A stretch of 64,000 nt of DNA, from the NCBI GenBank assembly GCA_031271465.1, contig JAISVR010000043.1, forward strand, positions 1 through 64,000, given 5' to 3'. This document shows positions 54,689 through 64,000 of this stretch, piece by piece (position 1 is the first letter of the stretch; each line of letters starts with the position of its first letter). This DNA comes from Prevotellaceae bacterium (GTDB lineage Bacteria; Bacteroidota; Bacteroidia; Bacteroidales; Paludibacteraceae). Below the pieces are notes generated by a model, which ran no database searches, was not told the DNA's origin, and saw nothing but the letters and a program-made list of their open reading frames with translations. The position numbers and the translations under genes are program-made.

Positions 54689-55945
54689 TTACGACAAAAC
54701 TTTTAAGCCGACTAATTCTATCTTATTATTTGTAACCCGCAATATCTTAAATTGCAAGTCATTAAACCGTATTATTTCGTTCACTTTGGGGAAATTCTGG
54801 TAATGATGCAAAATACAGCCTGCCACGGTAACATAATCGTTCGACTCGGGAATATCCAAATCAAATTGTTGATTTACAGTATCTATTTCAAGTCTGCCGG
54901 AAAGAATATACTCGCGATTGTTCATTTTTTTCGCTACCAGGCGTTTGCGGTCGTGCTCGTCTTCAATATCGCCAAATATTTCCTCCATAATATCTTCGAG
55001 GGTAACAATACCGGCGGTTCCGCCAAATTCATCAACTACCACTGCCATGCTTTTTTGTTCACGCATAAGTACCTGCAACAATTTATTGGCAGGCATGGTT
55101 TCGGGCACAATAGTCATGGGTTTTATGTGATTCTGCCAGCTTTCGGCATTTCGAAACATTTCGGAAGAATGGATATATCCTACTACATGGTCGATATCCT
55201 CTTCGAAAATCAAGATTTTTGAAAAACCTGTTTCGCTGAATTTTGCTTTGAGCGTAGGCAAATCGACCGTTTTATCAAAAGCTGCCACCTCGTTGCGCGG
55301 CACCATGCAATCCTTCATTTTCACCCTCGAAAAATCGAGCGCATTTTGGAGTATTTTTACTTCATGCTCAATTTCTTCGTTATTTGCCACATTGTCTATA
55401 CTTTCTTGCATCCAATAATCAAGGTCGGTACGGTTGAGATGGTATTCACTGCCTGCTTTATTATTTCGCAAACCCAACAGGCGTAATAAAAGAGCTGCCA
55501 ATGCGGTAGTAAATTTCGACACCGGATATAAAATCATATAGAACAGCCACAACGGAAAAGCAAATATTTTAAGCCATAAATTGGAATTGACACGAAAGAT
55601 GGTTTTAGGCAAAAATTCACCTGTAAAAAGTACAATAATGGTAGCAATAATAGTTTGCAACAAGGTAACAAGAGCAGCACTATCCACCACTTCTGCCAAA
55701 GGCGGATCGAGCAATATTGCCATTTGAAGCCCGTAAATTACAAGAGCTATATTGTTACCTACCAGCATGGTAGATATAAATTGCTGGGGATGCCGGAACA
55801 AATGAGCAAGGAAAAAAGATGAGAAATTTTTGTTCTTCTTATCCAATTCCATACGCAATTTATTGACCGAAAAATAAGCTATCTCCATTCCCGAAAAAAA
55901 GGCGGAAAATATCAACGAAATCAATATGATAGCAATCGTATTCAT
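54689..55945 (-). CDS. CorC/HlyC-type (DUF21-CBS) membrane protein, GldE-related
   Basis: This encodes 418 residues. The N-terminal DUF21/CNNM domain (about 1-180) has four membrane segments and the start [14 protein letters not shown]. Two CBS domains follow (about 205-325, with [11 protein letters not shown] and [23 protein letters not shown]). A CorC_HlyC domain is at the C-terminus ([15 protein letters not shown], then NDYVTVAG). The family includes magnesium or cobalt efflux proteins and GldE of gliding bacteria. Which of these applies is not decidable here. It follows lptC by 27 nt. Confidence 0.9.
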   Translation of the reverse strand: MNTIAIILISLIFSAFFSGMEIAYFSVNKLRMELDKKNKNFSSFFLAHLFRHPQQFISTMLVGNNIALVIYGLQMAILLDPPLAEVVDSAALVTLLQTIIATIIVLFTGEFLPKTIFRVNSNLWLKIFAFPLWLFYMILYPVSKFTTALAALLLRLLGLRNNKAGSEYHLNRTDLDYWMQESIDNVANNEEIEHEVKILQNALDFSRVKMKDCMVPRNEVAAFDKTVDLPTLKAKFSETGFSKILIFEEDIDHVVGYIHSSEMFRNAESWQNHIKPMTIVPETMPANKLLQVLMREQKSMAVVVDEFGGTAGIVTLEDIMEEIFGDIEDEHDRKRLVAKKMNNREYILSGRLEIDTVNQQFDLDIPESNDYVTVAGCILHHYQNFPKVNEIIRFNDLQFKILRVTNNKIELVGLKVLS

Positions 55946-55972
55946 GTCATTTTTCTTTGTTCGATTCTTAGG

Positions 55973-56530
55973 CTACTGCTGGTTTTCTACCGGAATTTCT
56001 CCAATAGGTTTGCGTATGGTGTAACGCGTAAGCGAAGCATTGCTCTCGAAACCAATACCTGTAATGTTGCGTTCTTTTTGTTGAATATGAATAATAGAGT
56101 CGGAATAAAAACGGCTTTCGCCATTATTCCAAAACAACTGCTCGGTAGTAAACACTTCGTCTGCCAAATTTTTTACTTCTACTGCGCCGTTAAACTCCCA
56201 TAATTCACGGTTTTCATAATAAATTGCTTCACGGGCGCGCATAGTTGCTTCCACTTGATAATTTTCGTCAAAGCGTTCAAAATAAATACCTTTCGGAAAG
56301 CTCCAATAAGGCTCTGCCCGTTTATCAAAAATGAGCCATTGCGGAGCAGTAATGCGAAAACGCGTGATACCCGAGTCGGAAATAAGCGTACTCACATTTT
56401 CTTCGAGTAACAACGGAATCGAATCGCGCTTTTCCATAGCTACAATCTCAGGCTTGCTATCGCCACACGAAAGCAGGAACAAGCAAACTGCAACAAATAA
56501 AAACACAAAACTCTTTTCGAATCGAAACAT
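55973..56530 (-). CDS. lptC: LPS transport periplasmic protein LptC (lipoprotein form)
   Basis: This encodes 185 residues. The N-terminus is a lipoprotein signal (hydrophobic 8-20, C22 in LLSCG), as is usual for Bacteroidota LptC. The body is an OstA-fold strand series with the LptC features FRITAPQWLIF and PKGIYFERFD, then REAIYYENRELWEFNGAVEV. LptC passes LPS from the LptBFG extractor to the LptA-like bridge; an OstA-like protein is encoded at 28 kb. It lies 48 nt after the outer-membrane protein gene and 27 nt before the CorC-like gene. Confidence 0.88.
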   Translation of the reverse strand: MFRFEKSFVFLFVAVCLFLLSCGDSKPEIVAMEKRDSIPLLLEENVSTLISDSGITRFRITAPQWLIFDKRAEPYWSFPKGIYFERFDENYQVEATMRAREAIYYENRELWEFNGAVEVKNLADEVFTTEQLFWNNGESRFYSDSIIHIQQKERNITGIGFESNASLTRYTIRKPIGEIPVENQQ

Positions 56531-56578
56531 TTACTCCCTTTTTATATTACTCTTTTTCAACAAGATGTAAATGAAAGA

Positions 56579-57856
56579 TTAATCGAACCGGCGTTTAAAA
56601 AACCACATTTCGTTGAACGCCGCACTGAGATTGAATCGAAAATAATCTTCCCGAATTTGCCCTACAGCTGTACTTCCTCTGCGTCCATATTCAAAACCGA
56701 CATTGAGCGTCGAACGACGCATCGGCAACCCCAAACCGCAAGTAAGCCCAAAACTGCCTTCAGTTCGATTGTTAACATTTACATATCCGGACGAATAGTT
56801 GCCTCCTATACGATAAGCAACACGGCTGAAATAGTTTTTTGCATTACGGTTGGGAATAAACTCCGCACCCAAACTGAATTTTGAGCGACTGCGCAAGGTA
56901 TCTTTACGCCCAAAATAATTTACATTAGCCCAATCTTGATACATAAAATCGGCAGCTACGGTCAAGCGGTTTTTCCATTGATAAGATGCACCAACTCCTA
57001 TAAGGAGAGGCAGTTCAAAATTATCGCCGGCATTGGTTGAAATAGTATCTTCACCCTGTGTTTCGATGGTATAATCTCCATCAAGTTTTGTTTTATTTTC
57101 GAAAATAAGACCTGCGGTGAATCGGTCGGTTTCTCCTAAATCTGTAAAATACTGCACACCATAACGCAAGCGCAAATCTTGCACCCGAAGGCGTGTATCC
57201 TGCAAAGTTGATGCATAGCTTTTGAGCGAATCGTTTGTTGCACGGTTAGGCATAAACGCCAACGCTCTGCTGTTTGTTATTGTTCCAAAAAGATAGGAAG
57301 CATTTATCCCCACAGCAAAGTGCTCGCCGATTTTTCCCGACAAGCCAAGATATGCTTGCGTAATATTACCCGAACCGGTGTAGCCGGTCATATAATCCAC
57401 TTGGTCGTTGTTTCCGGCATAAGTAGGCATAGATGCCGAGCCTTGTGTAGTAAAAGAATAGCCCACATTCGAAAACGGAAGCAAACCTGCACTCACTGCC
57501 AAACGACGCGACAGGGGAAATTGCATTGCCAAATATTCGATGTTGCCCGTAAAGGTTTTCGATTTGGCTCCTGCACTCTCAAAAATATACTGTTTTGCCG
57601 AAACGCCAAACTCGAAAAGAAATGTCAAGCTGTCAATAGCCGTATATGAAGCCGGATTTGCAGTATTGATTTCATTACCCGAACGCATTCCGGTAGATAC
57701 TCCTCCCATACTGCGACTACGCCCGGACGAGAAGTCGCTCAGCTCTCCATAGCCATAACGGGAATAATACGAATTGGTATTGTTTTGAGCAAGAATGATG
57801 CCGGAAACGAATAGTAGAAAGAGCGTTGCACAAAGGCTTCTTTTATATTTTAACAT
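56579..57856 (-). CDS. Outer-membrane beta-barrel protein (FadL-like topology)
   Basis: The ATG at 57856 was chosen over a TTG at 57865. It gives 425 residues with a signal peptide (ending GIILA-QN). The mature part starts NSYYSRYGYGELSDF and has ARSMGG-type and NTANPASYTAID motifs seen in FadL/UPF-type barrels of Bacteroidota. Alternating strands follow to the end. Substrate is unknown. The gene overlaps the 3' end of coaX by 14 nt and precedes lptC, an arrangement suggesting one transcript and an envelope role. Confidence 0.8.
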   Translation of the reverse strand: MLKYKRSLCATLFLLFVSGIILAQNNTNSYYSRYGYGELSDFSSGRSRSMGGVSTGMRSGNEINTANPASYTAIDSLTFLFEFGVSAKQYIFESAGAKSKTFTGNIEYLAMQFPLSRRLAVSAGLLPFSNVGYSFTTQGSASMPTYAGNNDQVDYMTGYTGSGNITQAYLGLSGKIGEHFAVGINASYLFGTITNSRALAFMPNRATNDSLKSYASTLQDTRLRVQDLRLRYGVQYFTDLGETDRFTAGLIFENKTKLDGDYTIETQGEDTISTNAGDNFELPLLIGVGASYQWKNRLTVAADFMYQDWANVNYFGRKDTLRSRSKFSLGAEFIPNRNAKNYFSRVAYRIGGNYSSGYVNVNNRTEGSFGLTCGLGLPMRRSTLNVGFEYGRRGSTAVGQIREDYFRFNLSAAFNEMWFFKRRFD

Positions 57857-58571
57857 TATAATCAATTATGCGGTTTAAGCCAATAAATACTAAATTTGAA
57901 TTTGCAAAGATGCTACTTTTTAGTTTTTTTTCAAAGAAAAAAGCATCTCCACCCGTTAAAAATATCAAAAGTTGGGGATATTGTTCGCGTAAAGCCTGTG
58001 CATACGCCTCTATTTCGGCTATCATCCCGCCCACTACACCCGAACGGATTGCCTCATCGGTACTGCGTCCCACAAGGGGTGTATCTTCTTTTGGAGAAAG
58101 AAGCGGCAATTTGCCTGTAAACTCGTGCAAGGCACGAAAACGCATCGTCAATCCGGGAGCAATAGCTCCGCCGTGATAGCAGCCGTTTGCCGAAAGAAAA
58201 TCGAAAGTAATTGCCGTACCCGCATCAATCACCAAAATATCGTGTTGCGGCATTAGCGTATAAGCACCAATCACCGCTGCCAAACGGTCTTTCCCAAGAG
58301 TTTCGGGGGTAGAATAATCAATTTGTATGGGCAGAGGCGTGCGATGCGAAAGCTCAATGAAATGTTTCGTTTTTTGTTGCAAAAAACAAAGTAATTCTTC
58401 GTCGTTGCTCTTTACGGAAGACAGTATACCATTTTCGATATTATGCTGAGCAAAAAGTTCTTCCCAAGCCGGACTGAAAACACTTTCCATAGCCTGTGTA
58501 CAAAACAACTTATCACCTTCAAAAAGAGCGATTTTACTACGAGTATTACCTATATCTACGCTGAGATTCAT
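57843..58571 (-). CDS. coaX: Type III pantothenate kinase
   Basis: The ATG at 58571 was chosen over a TTG at 58601, because MNLSVDIGNTRSKIALF is the family N-terminus. The 242-residue product carries the DIGNT phosphate-binding motif (6-10), GKDRLAA (about 90-96) and IDAGTAITFD (about 116-125). It makes 4'-phosphopantothenate, the first step to coenzyme A, in the cytoplasm. It is the first gene of the minus-strand run down to ppiD. A -7 box lies so close to the start that the mRNA may have almost no leader. Confidence 0.93.
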   Translation of the reverse strand: MNLSVDIGNTRSKIALFEGDKLFCTQAMESVFSPAWEELFAQHNIENGILSSVKSNDEELLCFLQQKTKHFIELSHRTPLPIQIDYSTPETLGKDRLAAVIGAYTLMPQHDILVIDAGTAITFDFLSANGCYHGGAIAPGLTMRFRALHEFTGKLPLLSPKEDTPLVGRSTDEAIRSGVVGGMIAEIEAYAQALREQYPQLLIFLTGGDAFFFEKKLKSSIFANSNLVFIGLNRIIDYNVKI

Positions 58572-58577
58572 TGGGCG

Positions 58578-58585
58578 CAAAAGTA
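58578..58585 (-). promoter_or_regulatory. -7 box of the coaX operon
   Basis: The minus strand reads TACTTTTG, ending 7 nt before the coaX ATG. Transcription would then start at or very near the start codon. Confidence 0.5.
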
Positions 58586-58671
58586 GATATTTTTCATTCA
58601 AAAAAAATGTATTTTGAAATAATTCTTACGATTTTCAAAAAAACATACCGATAGCTTAGCTGTTTTTATTT

Positions 58672-58679
58672 TATCTTTG
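58672..58679 (+). promoter_or_regulatory. -7 box upstream of the 121-residue gene
   Basis: TATCTTTG matches TAnnTTTG, 116 nt before the ATG at 58795. A second weaker candidate, TATTTTTG, lies at 58744-58751. Confidence 0.45.
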
Positions 58680-58794
58680 CGGTTTATATTCTCATTGTGT
58701 CTAATTTTTTATAGACTTTTCAATATAAACATCAAAAAAAATGTATTTTTGCATTTAATTAATTTTTTATTATGAATTTTAAAAAATAAAAACG

Positions 58795-59160
58795 ATGAAA
58801 AAATGGATTGTAATCGTAGCTGTTGTGCTGCTGGTAATATTTGCAGGCGTATTTTATATACGCTATTATTTTGGGTTTGGCGAGGGCGTAAAAGCCGGAC
58901 AACTCAACTACATAGTGAATAAGGGTTATATATTTAAAACCTACGAAGGAATGCTGATACAAAGCGGTTTCCGTTCACAGGGAAATAGTACAATACAATC
59001 GTACGAATTTGTATTTTCGGTAAGAGACAAGGATATTGCCGATTCGCTGATGAAGTGTAGCGGCAAAGAAGTGGAACTGCATTATAAAGAATACCTTCAC
59101 CCGCTGATGTGGCGCGGTATGAGCGAATTTGTTGTAGACAAAATTGTAAGTGTAGAATAG
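58795..59160 (+). CDS. Small membrane-anchored protein of unknown function
   Basis: This encodes 121 residues. One N-terminal membrane segment (about 4-21) is followed by a short periplasmic domain: GFGEGVKAGQLNYIVNKGYIF, a GFRSQG stretch and LHYKEYLHPLMWRG. There is no lipobox and no recognised motif. The next gene, addA-like, starts 9 nt after its stop, so the two are probably one transcript. Function is not assigned. Confidence 0.75.
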   Translation: MKKWIVIVAVVLLVIFAGVFYIRYYFGFGEGVKAGQLNYIVNKGYIFKTYEGMLIQSGFRSQGNSTIQSYEFVFSVRDKDIADSLMKCSGKEVELHYKEYLHPLMWRGMSEFVVDKIVSVE

Positions 59161-59169
59161 CTCCACGCT

Positions 59170-62100
59170 TTGTCCGATTTTATCGCATACAAAGCCTCGG
59201 CAGGAAGCGGAAAAACCTACACGCTTGCTGTGGAATACATCAAGCAACTGTTGCTTGCCGATGATTTGTATCCGCATAGGCATATTTTGGCAGTAACTTT
59301 TACCAAAGAAGCCACGGGCGAAATGAAAGACCGAATCATCGCCGAACTTTATGGTTTGGCGGCAGGTTTAAGCGAAAGTCAAGATTTCCGTCGCTCGGTA
59401 CAGGAAAAACTCTCCGAAGCATTCAAACCGTTGTCCGACAACGAAATACAACAAAAATCCCGACAAATTCTCAGCGAAATTCTACACGATTACAGTCGCT
59501 TCTTTGTGGGTACTATCGACAGTTTTTTTCAGCGTGTGTTGCGTAATTTGGCGCGCGAACTGGGCAAAGGTTCCAAATTCAATATCGAACTAAACACGGT
59601 GCGCGTGGTAGATGAAGCAGTACGCGCAATGATTGAGAAATCGAACGAAAACCCTGCATTGCTCAATTGGATAAGCCGTTATGTGGAAGAAAAAATCGCA
59701 CAGGGGCAAAGTTGGAAGGTAGATAAGGAATTGAAGCAATTCGGACAAAATATTTTCAACGAATATTTTCAGGAACACGAAGCTGCGCTACGCCGGCAAC
59801 TCGAAGAAAACCCCAACTTGGTGGACGAAATGATTCGCGAACACAAAAAGATACGCGATACATTTGAGCTGAAAATGGAGGCTTTTGCCAATCGTTTTTT
59901 CAACAACAATCCATCGGAAGAAGATTTTTATTACAAAAAAAACGGTATTCCCGGCTATTTCAAAAAACTGAAAAACGGCGATTATTCTGAGCCAAATTCC
60001 TATGTTAAAAAGGTGCTCGACGGCGAAGCCGGTAAGACAGACGACTTGAAATATCTTGCTCTCTTACAGGAAACGGAACAGGCTCGTGAAGATGGTATTG
60101 AAAGCTTCAATTCGTCGGTCATATTGCTGAAAAACATTCATCAACTCGCTTTGTTATGGGACATTGCGCTTGAAATGGAGGAACAAAACAGGGAACAGAA
60201 TCGCTTTATGCTCTCGCAAACTGCTCTGTTTCTAAGCCAAATGATTGCCGACAGCGACGCCTCGTTTGTATACGAAAAAATCGGCTCGGAAGTAAAAACC
60301 GTGATGATTGATGAGTTTCAAGACACCTCGCGTTTGCAGTGGCGCAATTTCAAATCTTTGTTATCGGAAATTCTTGCTAATCGAAATTTCAGCCTGTTGG
60401 TAGGCGATGTCAAGCAGTCGATTTACCGCTGGCGTAACGGCGATTGGAGTATTTTCAACCAATTGGAACATGAATTGCCTGTAAATATCAAGAATCTCGA
60501 TACGAACTACCGAAGCACGCAGCGTGTGGTGGAGTTCAATAATACTTTTTTTGTACAAGCTGCCCGCAAATTGTCAAACAAATTGGTGGCAGAATTTTCC
60601 GACACGGTCGAAAATCCTTTTCCAACCGCCTATCGAGCAGAAAATGTGATACAAAAATGCAACAAACCTGATAAACATGGCTTCGTGTCGTTGCAATTTT
60701 TGGGAAAAGATGAAAATTTCGACTACGAAACGCAAGTTTATGCTGCCCTGCTTGAGCATCTCAAAAATCTCCGTTCAGCCGGTGTATCGGCACAGGATAT
60801 TTGCATTCTTACCCGTACCAATGCGCAGATAAAAAGCATTGCTGCACAGCTTTCGGCACAAAAAGATGCGTTACCGGAACTATATGCCGAAGGTTTTCTC
60901 AATATTATTTCCAACGATGCGTTTCAACTCGATGCCTCACCCGCGCTGAAAATTATTATTGAAGCTCTGCGCCTGCTAACGGATTGGGAAAACAAGGTGT
61001 ACCGTGCGGAACTGCTTATGCTGTGGAAAGAATTTGAAGCAAACAATGCGCGTAGCAATACCAATATGTACGAATTGCTTGCCAGCCGCGATTTGGACAG
61101 TCTGCTTCCCGAGGGTTTTCGCCGCAACGATTACGGCGCATTGGAACTTATGCCTTTGTACGACCTTGTACTGTATATCTATGAACTTTTCATAATGCCG
61201 ATTACGGACAATAAAAACACGACCGGCACTTATTTATTGCTTGACCAGTCGGCATATATGTACGCTTTTCTCGATAATTTGAACGATTATTTGCAGCAAA
61301 ATCCGTCAGATATCAAAGCGTTTCTTGCGTTTTGGGACGAAGAATTGTATCGTCGTCCCGTACCCAAAAAATCGGAATTTGCAGGTGTACATGCAATGAC
61401 AATACACAAGTCGAAAGGCTTGCAATTTCACACGGTTGTGTTACCATTTGCCGATTGGGATATGGCGCGTCCCTCAAATCCTTATCAAAAAAACCTTGTG
61501 TGGTGCAGTCGAAAAAATCCTCCTTACGACCTCGAAATTTTGCCCGTAGAATACACCCGCATGATGAAGCAATCGGTGTTTGCCCGCGAATTTGCACACG
61601 AAACGATGCAGCTTTGGCTCGACAATTTGAATGTGCTCTATGTAGCGTTTACGCGTGCGGAAAGCAATCTTATTGTACTCGGCAAACAACCGCCGAAACA
61701 AGGAAAAACACTTACTATTTCGTCGCTTATGTACGAAATGTTCGATGATTTCTCCATAGGTGAGAAAACTGAAAATTCGTTTATTTTTGGCGAAATTGTA
61801 CCGAGTGAAACAAAGACGGAAAGCGGCAGCGAAAATGTGATGAAGAAAAAAACCAACAGTGATAATGTAATGATAAAATTCGAAGTACAAGCTGCAGCAG
61901 TGGAATTTCGCCAATCGAATAAATCGGTGGAATTTGTGCAAAACGGCGAACTGCCTGAAGAAAAAAGCTACATTAAACAAGGAAATGTGATGCATGCACT
62001 GTTTGCGAAAATACGCACGACTTCCGATATTGAGTTTGCTGTTGATGAATTGATTTTCGACGGTTTGATACGCAGTACCGAAAAACAACAGTACATCGAA

Positions 62101-62406
62101 CGGATACAAGCTGCTATCTCCGAAAGTGGCGTACAGGATTGGTTTTCGGATAATTATAAATTATTCAACGAATGTGAGATTTTATTGAAAGATGAATGCG
62201 GACACAGCATCAGCCGTCGTCCCGACCGCGTAATGATAGGCAATTCCGAAGTATTGGTGGTAGATTATAAATTTGGCGAAGCAAACACTCGATACCAAAA
62301 ACAAGTGCAGAATTACGCCGCATTGCTCCGTCAAATGGGTTACTCAAATGTGAGTGGCTATTTGTGGTTTGTAAACGAAAATCGCATAGAAAAAATTCCC
62401 TCCTAA
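59170..62406 (+). CDS. addA: AddA-like UvrD-family helicase with C-terminal nuclease domain
   Basis: The TTG at 59170 is the chosen start: it is 9 nt after the previous stop, no in-frame ATG lies before the Walker A box, and the SDFIAYKASAGSGKT start fits the family. The 1078-residue protein has Walker A (9-16), Walker B/motif II IDEFQDTSRLQW (about 379-390), GDVKQSIYRWRNGD (motif III, about 412-425) and later motifs V (VHAMTIHKSKGLQF) and VI (LNVLYVAFTRAE). The C-terminus carries PD-(D/E)xK nuclease residues (RRPDRVM, then VVDYKFG, about 1016-1036). It would resect DNA ends for recombination. A partner AddB gene is not in the window. Confidence 0.9.
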   Translation: MSDFIAYKASAGSGKTYTLAVEYIKQLLLADDLYPHRHILAVTFTKEATGEMKDRIIAELYGLAAGLSESQDFRRSVQEKLSEAFKPLSDNEIQQKSRQILSEILHDYSRFFVGTIDSFFQRVLRNLARELGKGSKFNIELNTVRVVDEAVRAMIEKSNENPALLNWISRYVEEKIAQGQSWKVDKELKQFGQNIFNEYFQEHEAALRRQLEENPNLVDEMIREHKKIRDTFELKMEAFANRFFNNNPSEEDFYYKKNGIPGYFKKLKNGDYSEPNSYVKKVLDGEAGKTDDLKYLALLQETEQAREDGIESFNSSVILLKNIHQLALLWDIALEMEEQNREQNRFMLSQTALFLSQMIADSDASFVYEKIGSEVKTVMIDEFQDTSRLQWRNFKSLLSEILANRNFSLLVGDVKQSIYRWRNGDWSIFNQLEHELPVNIKNLDTNYRSTQRVVEFNNTFFVQAARKLSNKLVAEFSDTVENPFPTAYRAENVIQKCNKPDKHGFVSLQFLGKDENFDYETQVYAALLEHLKNLRSAGVSAQDICILTRTNAQIKSIAAQLSAQKDALPELYAEGFLNIISNDAFQLDASPALKIIIEALRLLTDWENKVYRAELLMLWKEFEANNARSNTNMYELLASRDLDSLLPEGFRRNDYGALELMPLYDLVLYIYELFIMPITDNKNTTGTYLLLDQSAYMYAFLDNLNDYLQQNPSDIKAFLAFWDEELYRRPVPKKSEFAGVHAMTIHKSKGLQFHTVVLPFADWDMARPSNPYQKNLVWCSRKNPPYDLEILPVEYTRMMKQSVFAREFAHETMQLWLDNLNVLYVAFTRAESNLIVLGKQPPKQGKTLTISSLMYEMFDDFSIGEKTENSFIFGEIVPSETKTESGSENVMKKKTNSDNVMIKFEVQAAAVEFRQSNKSVEFVQNGELPEEKSYIKQGNVMHALFAKIRTTSDIEFAVDELIFDGLIRSTEKQQYIERIQAAISESGVQDWFSDNYKLFNECEILLKDECGHSISRRPDRVMIGNSEVLVVDYKFGEANTRYQKQVQNYAALLRQMGYSNVSGYLWFVNENRIEKIPS

Positions 62407-62417
62407 TCCGCTCTGCT

Positions 62418-64000
62418 CTATCCAAACCACATAGCACTTCCGGTGTGGTGATGATTATCGTTTGCCTGTTGAGTTTCGGTTTCCTCGATGCGCTTTACCG
62501 ATTTTACCGATTTGATTTTTGAAAGAGTAACACCTATTTTGTCCACTTCTTCGGCGTCGTGTACAAAAATGTGAAAGTTGCCCGTAAAAATACCGTCTTT
62601 GATGTCGATGTTTATTTTCCGAATATCGACCGAATAATCTTGCGAAATCATCTTTATTATTTGCACCAGCACTCCTTGTGCATCAATTCCTCGAATTTCG
62701 ATAACAACAGGAAAAGATTGAATACGCTTCGAATGCCAATTTACTGATACGATGTTTTCGCCATGGTTCGATTTGAGTTTGGCAGCAACGGGACAGTCGA
62801 GTTTGTGCAACACAACCGAGTTATCGTCGTCGTCGATATATCCCAAAATATCATCTCCCGGAATAGGATGGCAGCATTCGGCTACTTTGTAATGAATCGA
62901 GCTTTTGTCCGAAAGCTGAAGCACTTTTTTCCGATCTATTTTTTGAGATTTCGATTTTGTGTTATCGCTTTCCGGTTTCGGCTCAGTGTGCTTCTGTAAA
63001 CCGCTAAAAGGGAATTTCAAATAATCCGTCCACTTATTACTTTTCTTTTTAAATATCTTTTTATCAATATCCTGTAAATCGCGAATTCCATAGCCAAGTT
63101 CATAGTACAATTCGTTGCGCTGCGTGAGATGGAAAAAATTGAGTGCCAATTGAATATTTTGATTATCAGCAGGCAAACCCAATTCCTTGAATTTTTCTTC
63201 GAGCAACACGCGTCCTTTTTCTATATACAACCGGTTTTCTTTTTTGAAAACTGATTTCAATTTAGCGCGCGCGCGTGCAGTGGTAACATAATTTATCCAT
63301 TCCGCCTGAGGTTTTTGACTGTGCGAAGTAAGAATTTCCACCTGGTCGCCGCTGGAAAGAACATGACTCAGGGGTTCGAGCTTGTGGTTCACCTTCGCGC
63401 CAATGCAGTGCATACCAATATCGGAGTGCAACGAAAATGCAAAATCAAGTGCCGTTGCTCCCTGCGGCAAAATTTTTGCCTCGCCTTTGGGGGTAAATAC
63501 AATGATTTCGTTCGCAAAAAGGTTGAGTTTAAATGTGTCGAGAAAATCAATTGCATTCGGGTCATCGCTTGCAAGCACTTCTTTGAGACTTTCGAGCCAT
63601 TTGTCGAGTTCGGTTGCAGGCGAATTATCATCGGATTTGTATTTCCAATGGGCAGACAATCCGCGTTCGGCAATTTCGTGCATTCGCTCGCTACGGATTT
63701 GCACTTCTATCCAATGTCCCTGCGTACTCATCACAGTGGTGTGCAAGGCTTCGTATCCATTTGCCTTGGGAGTAGAAATCCAATCGCGAAGCCGCTCGGG
63801 ATGAGGCTTATAATTATTGGTAACAACGGTATAAATTTTCCAGCTTTGCTCTTTTTCCGAAATATCTTCGCGGCATTTAAAAATAATACGCACCGCCAGC
63901 AAGTCGAACACTTCTTCAAAGCTGATCTTTTTTGTCTGCATTTTATGCCAAATCGAATACACCGTTTTGATGCGCTTTTCGATGTAAAAATCGTAGCCCA
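62418..64000 (-). CDS. rel: Rel/SpoT-type (p)ppGpp synthetase, N-terminus beyond window
   Basis: The frame is open to the right edge, so the hydrolase domain, if any, and the start are missing. The visible part begins in the synthetase domain (KRIKTVYSIWHKM, NGYEALHT, RGLSAHWKYK). It continues with a TGS domain (about ANEIIVFTPKGEAKILPQGATALDFAFSLH in pieces), a helical and zinc-finger-like region (HYKVAECCHPIPGDDILGY) and a C-terminal ACT domain (PVVIEIRGIDAQGVLVQII). It makes or degrades the stringent-response alarmone. It converges with addA, with 11 nt between the stops. Confidence 0.93.
   Translation of the reverse strand, partial: GYDFYIEKRIKTVYSIWHKMQTKKISFEEVFDLLAVRIIFKCREDISEKEQSWKIYTVVTNNYKPHPERLRDWISTPKANGYEALHTTVMSTQGHWIEVQIRSERMHEIAERGLSAHWKYKSDDNSPATELDKWLESLKEVLASDDPNAIDFLDTFKLNLFANEIIVFTPKGEAKILPQGATALDFAFSLHSDIGMHCIGAKVNHKLEPLSHVLSSGDQVEILTSHSQKPQAEWINYVTTARARAKLKSVFKKENRLYIEKGRVLLEEKFKELGLPADNQNIQLALNFFHLTQRNELYYELGYGIRDLQDIDKKIFKKKSNKWTDYLKFPFSGLQKHTEPKPESDNTKSKSQKIDRKKVLQLSDKSSIHYKVAECCHPIPGDDILGYIDDDDNSVVLHKLDCPVAAKLKSNHGENIVSVNWHSKRIQSFPVVIEIRGIDAQGVLVQIIKMISQDYSVDIRKINIDIKDGIFTGNFHIFVHDAEEVDKIGVTLSKIKSVKSVKRIEETETQQANDNHHHTGSAMWFG

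Overview
The window looks like a chromosome segment of a member of the Bacteroidota, most likely the order Bacteroidales. The grounds are: type IX secretion (T9SS) cargo with recognisable C-terminal domains; a PorP/SprF-like outer-membrane protein beside an SprB-like giant adhesin; a GldF-type ABC permease; a complex I cluster with fused NuoCD and no NuoE/F/G in the cluster; TAnnTTTG-type -7 promoter boxes; and signal peptides ending in A-Q. No rRNA, tRNA or CRISPR array was recognised. Assignments rest on reading motifs and gene order; no database search was run.

Layout. 1-19.6 kb (minus strand) is a cell-surface locus: four large exported repeat or Ig-like proteins (one running off the left edge, then 694, 3075 and 1180 residues) and one PorP/SprF-like protein. 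The 3075-residue protein ends in a type B (gliding-motility-associated) sorting domain; the 694- and 1180-residue proteins have no recognisable sorting domain. 20.0-21.9 kb (minus) is gldF-surE-small membrane protein. 22.0-29.7 kb (plus) is an envelope-biogenesis operon: a PagL-like lipid A deacylase with an unusual DPFA-repeat N-terminus, three parvulin-type chaperones or isomerases and an OstA-like protein.

29.9-46.3 kb (plus) is the nuo locus A-B-CD-H-I-J-K-L-M-N, interrupted twice. An ORF6N-domain gene sits 2 nt after nuoCD. A 5.9-kb cassette separates nuoI from nuoJ. The cassette holds a small T9SS cargo protein, a 1238-residue secreted phospholipase-D/RHS protein with an AT-rich C-terminal tip, two candidate immunity genes, REP-like palindromes and a decayed copy of the 3' end of the second candidate immunity gene. 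A good -7 box sits just before nuoJ, as if the distal half of the operon had gained its own promoter. This cassette is the most unusual part of the window.

46.4-48.1 kb (plus) encodes a DUF47/PhoU-like protein and a Pit phosphate transporter. 48.15-50.4 kb is a non-coding repeat island: a MITE-like element, REP-like palindromes, seven copies of a roughly 177-bp unit, two 82-bp units and a patch of short TTTTCCTCAAGTGG repeats. 50.4-58.6 kb (minus) holds a repeat/coiled-coil protein with a weak T9SS-like tail, rlmN, ppiD, a CorC/HlyC-type membrane protein, lptC, an outer-membrane barrel protein and coaX. 58.8-62.4 kb (plus) has a small membrane-anchored protein and an AddA-like helicase-nuclease starting at TTG. 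The right edge carries the C-terminal part of a Rel/SpoT (p)ppGpp synthetase on the minus strand.
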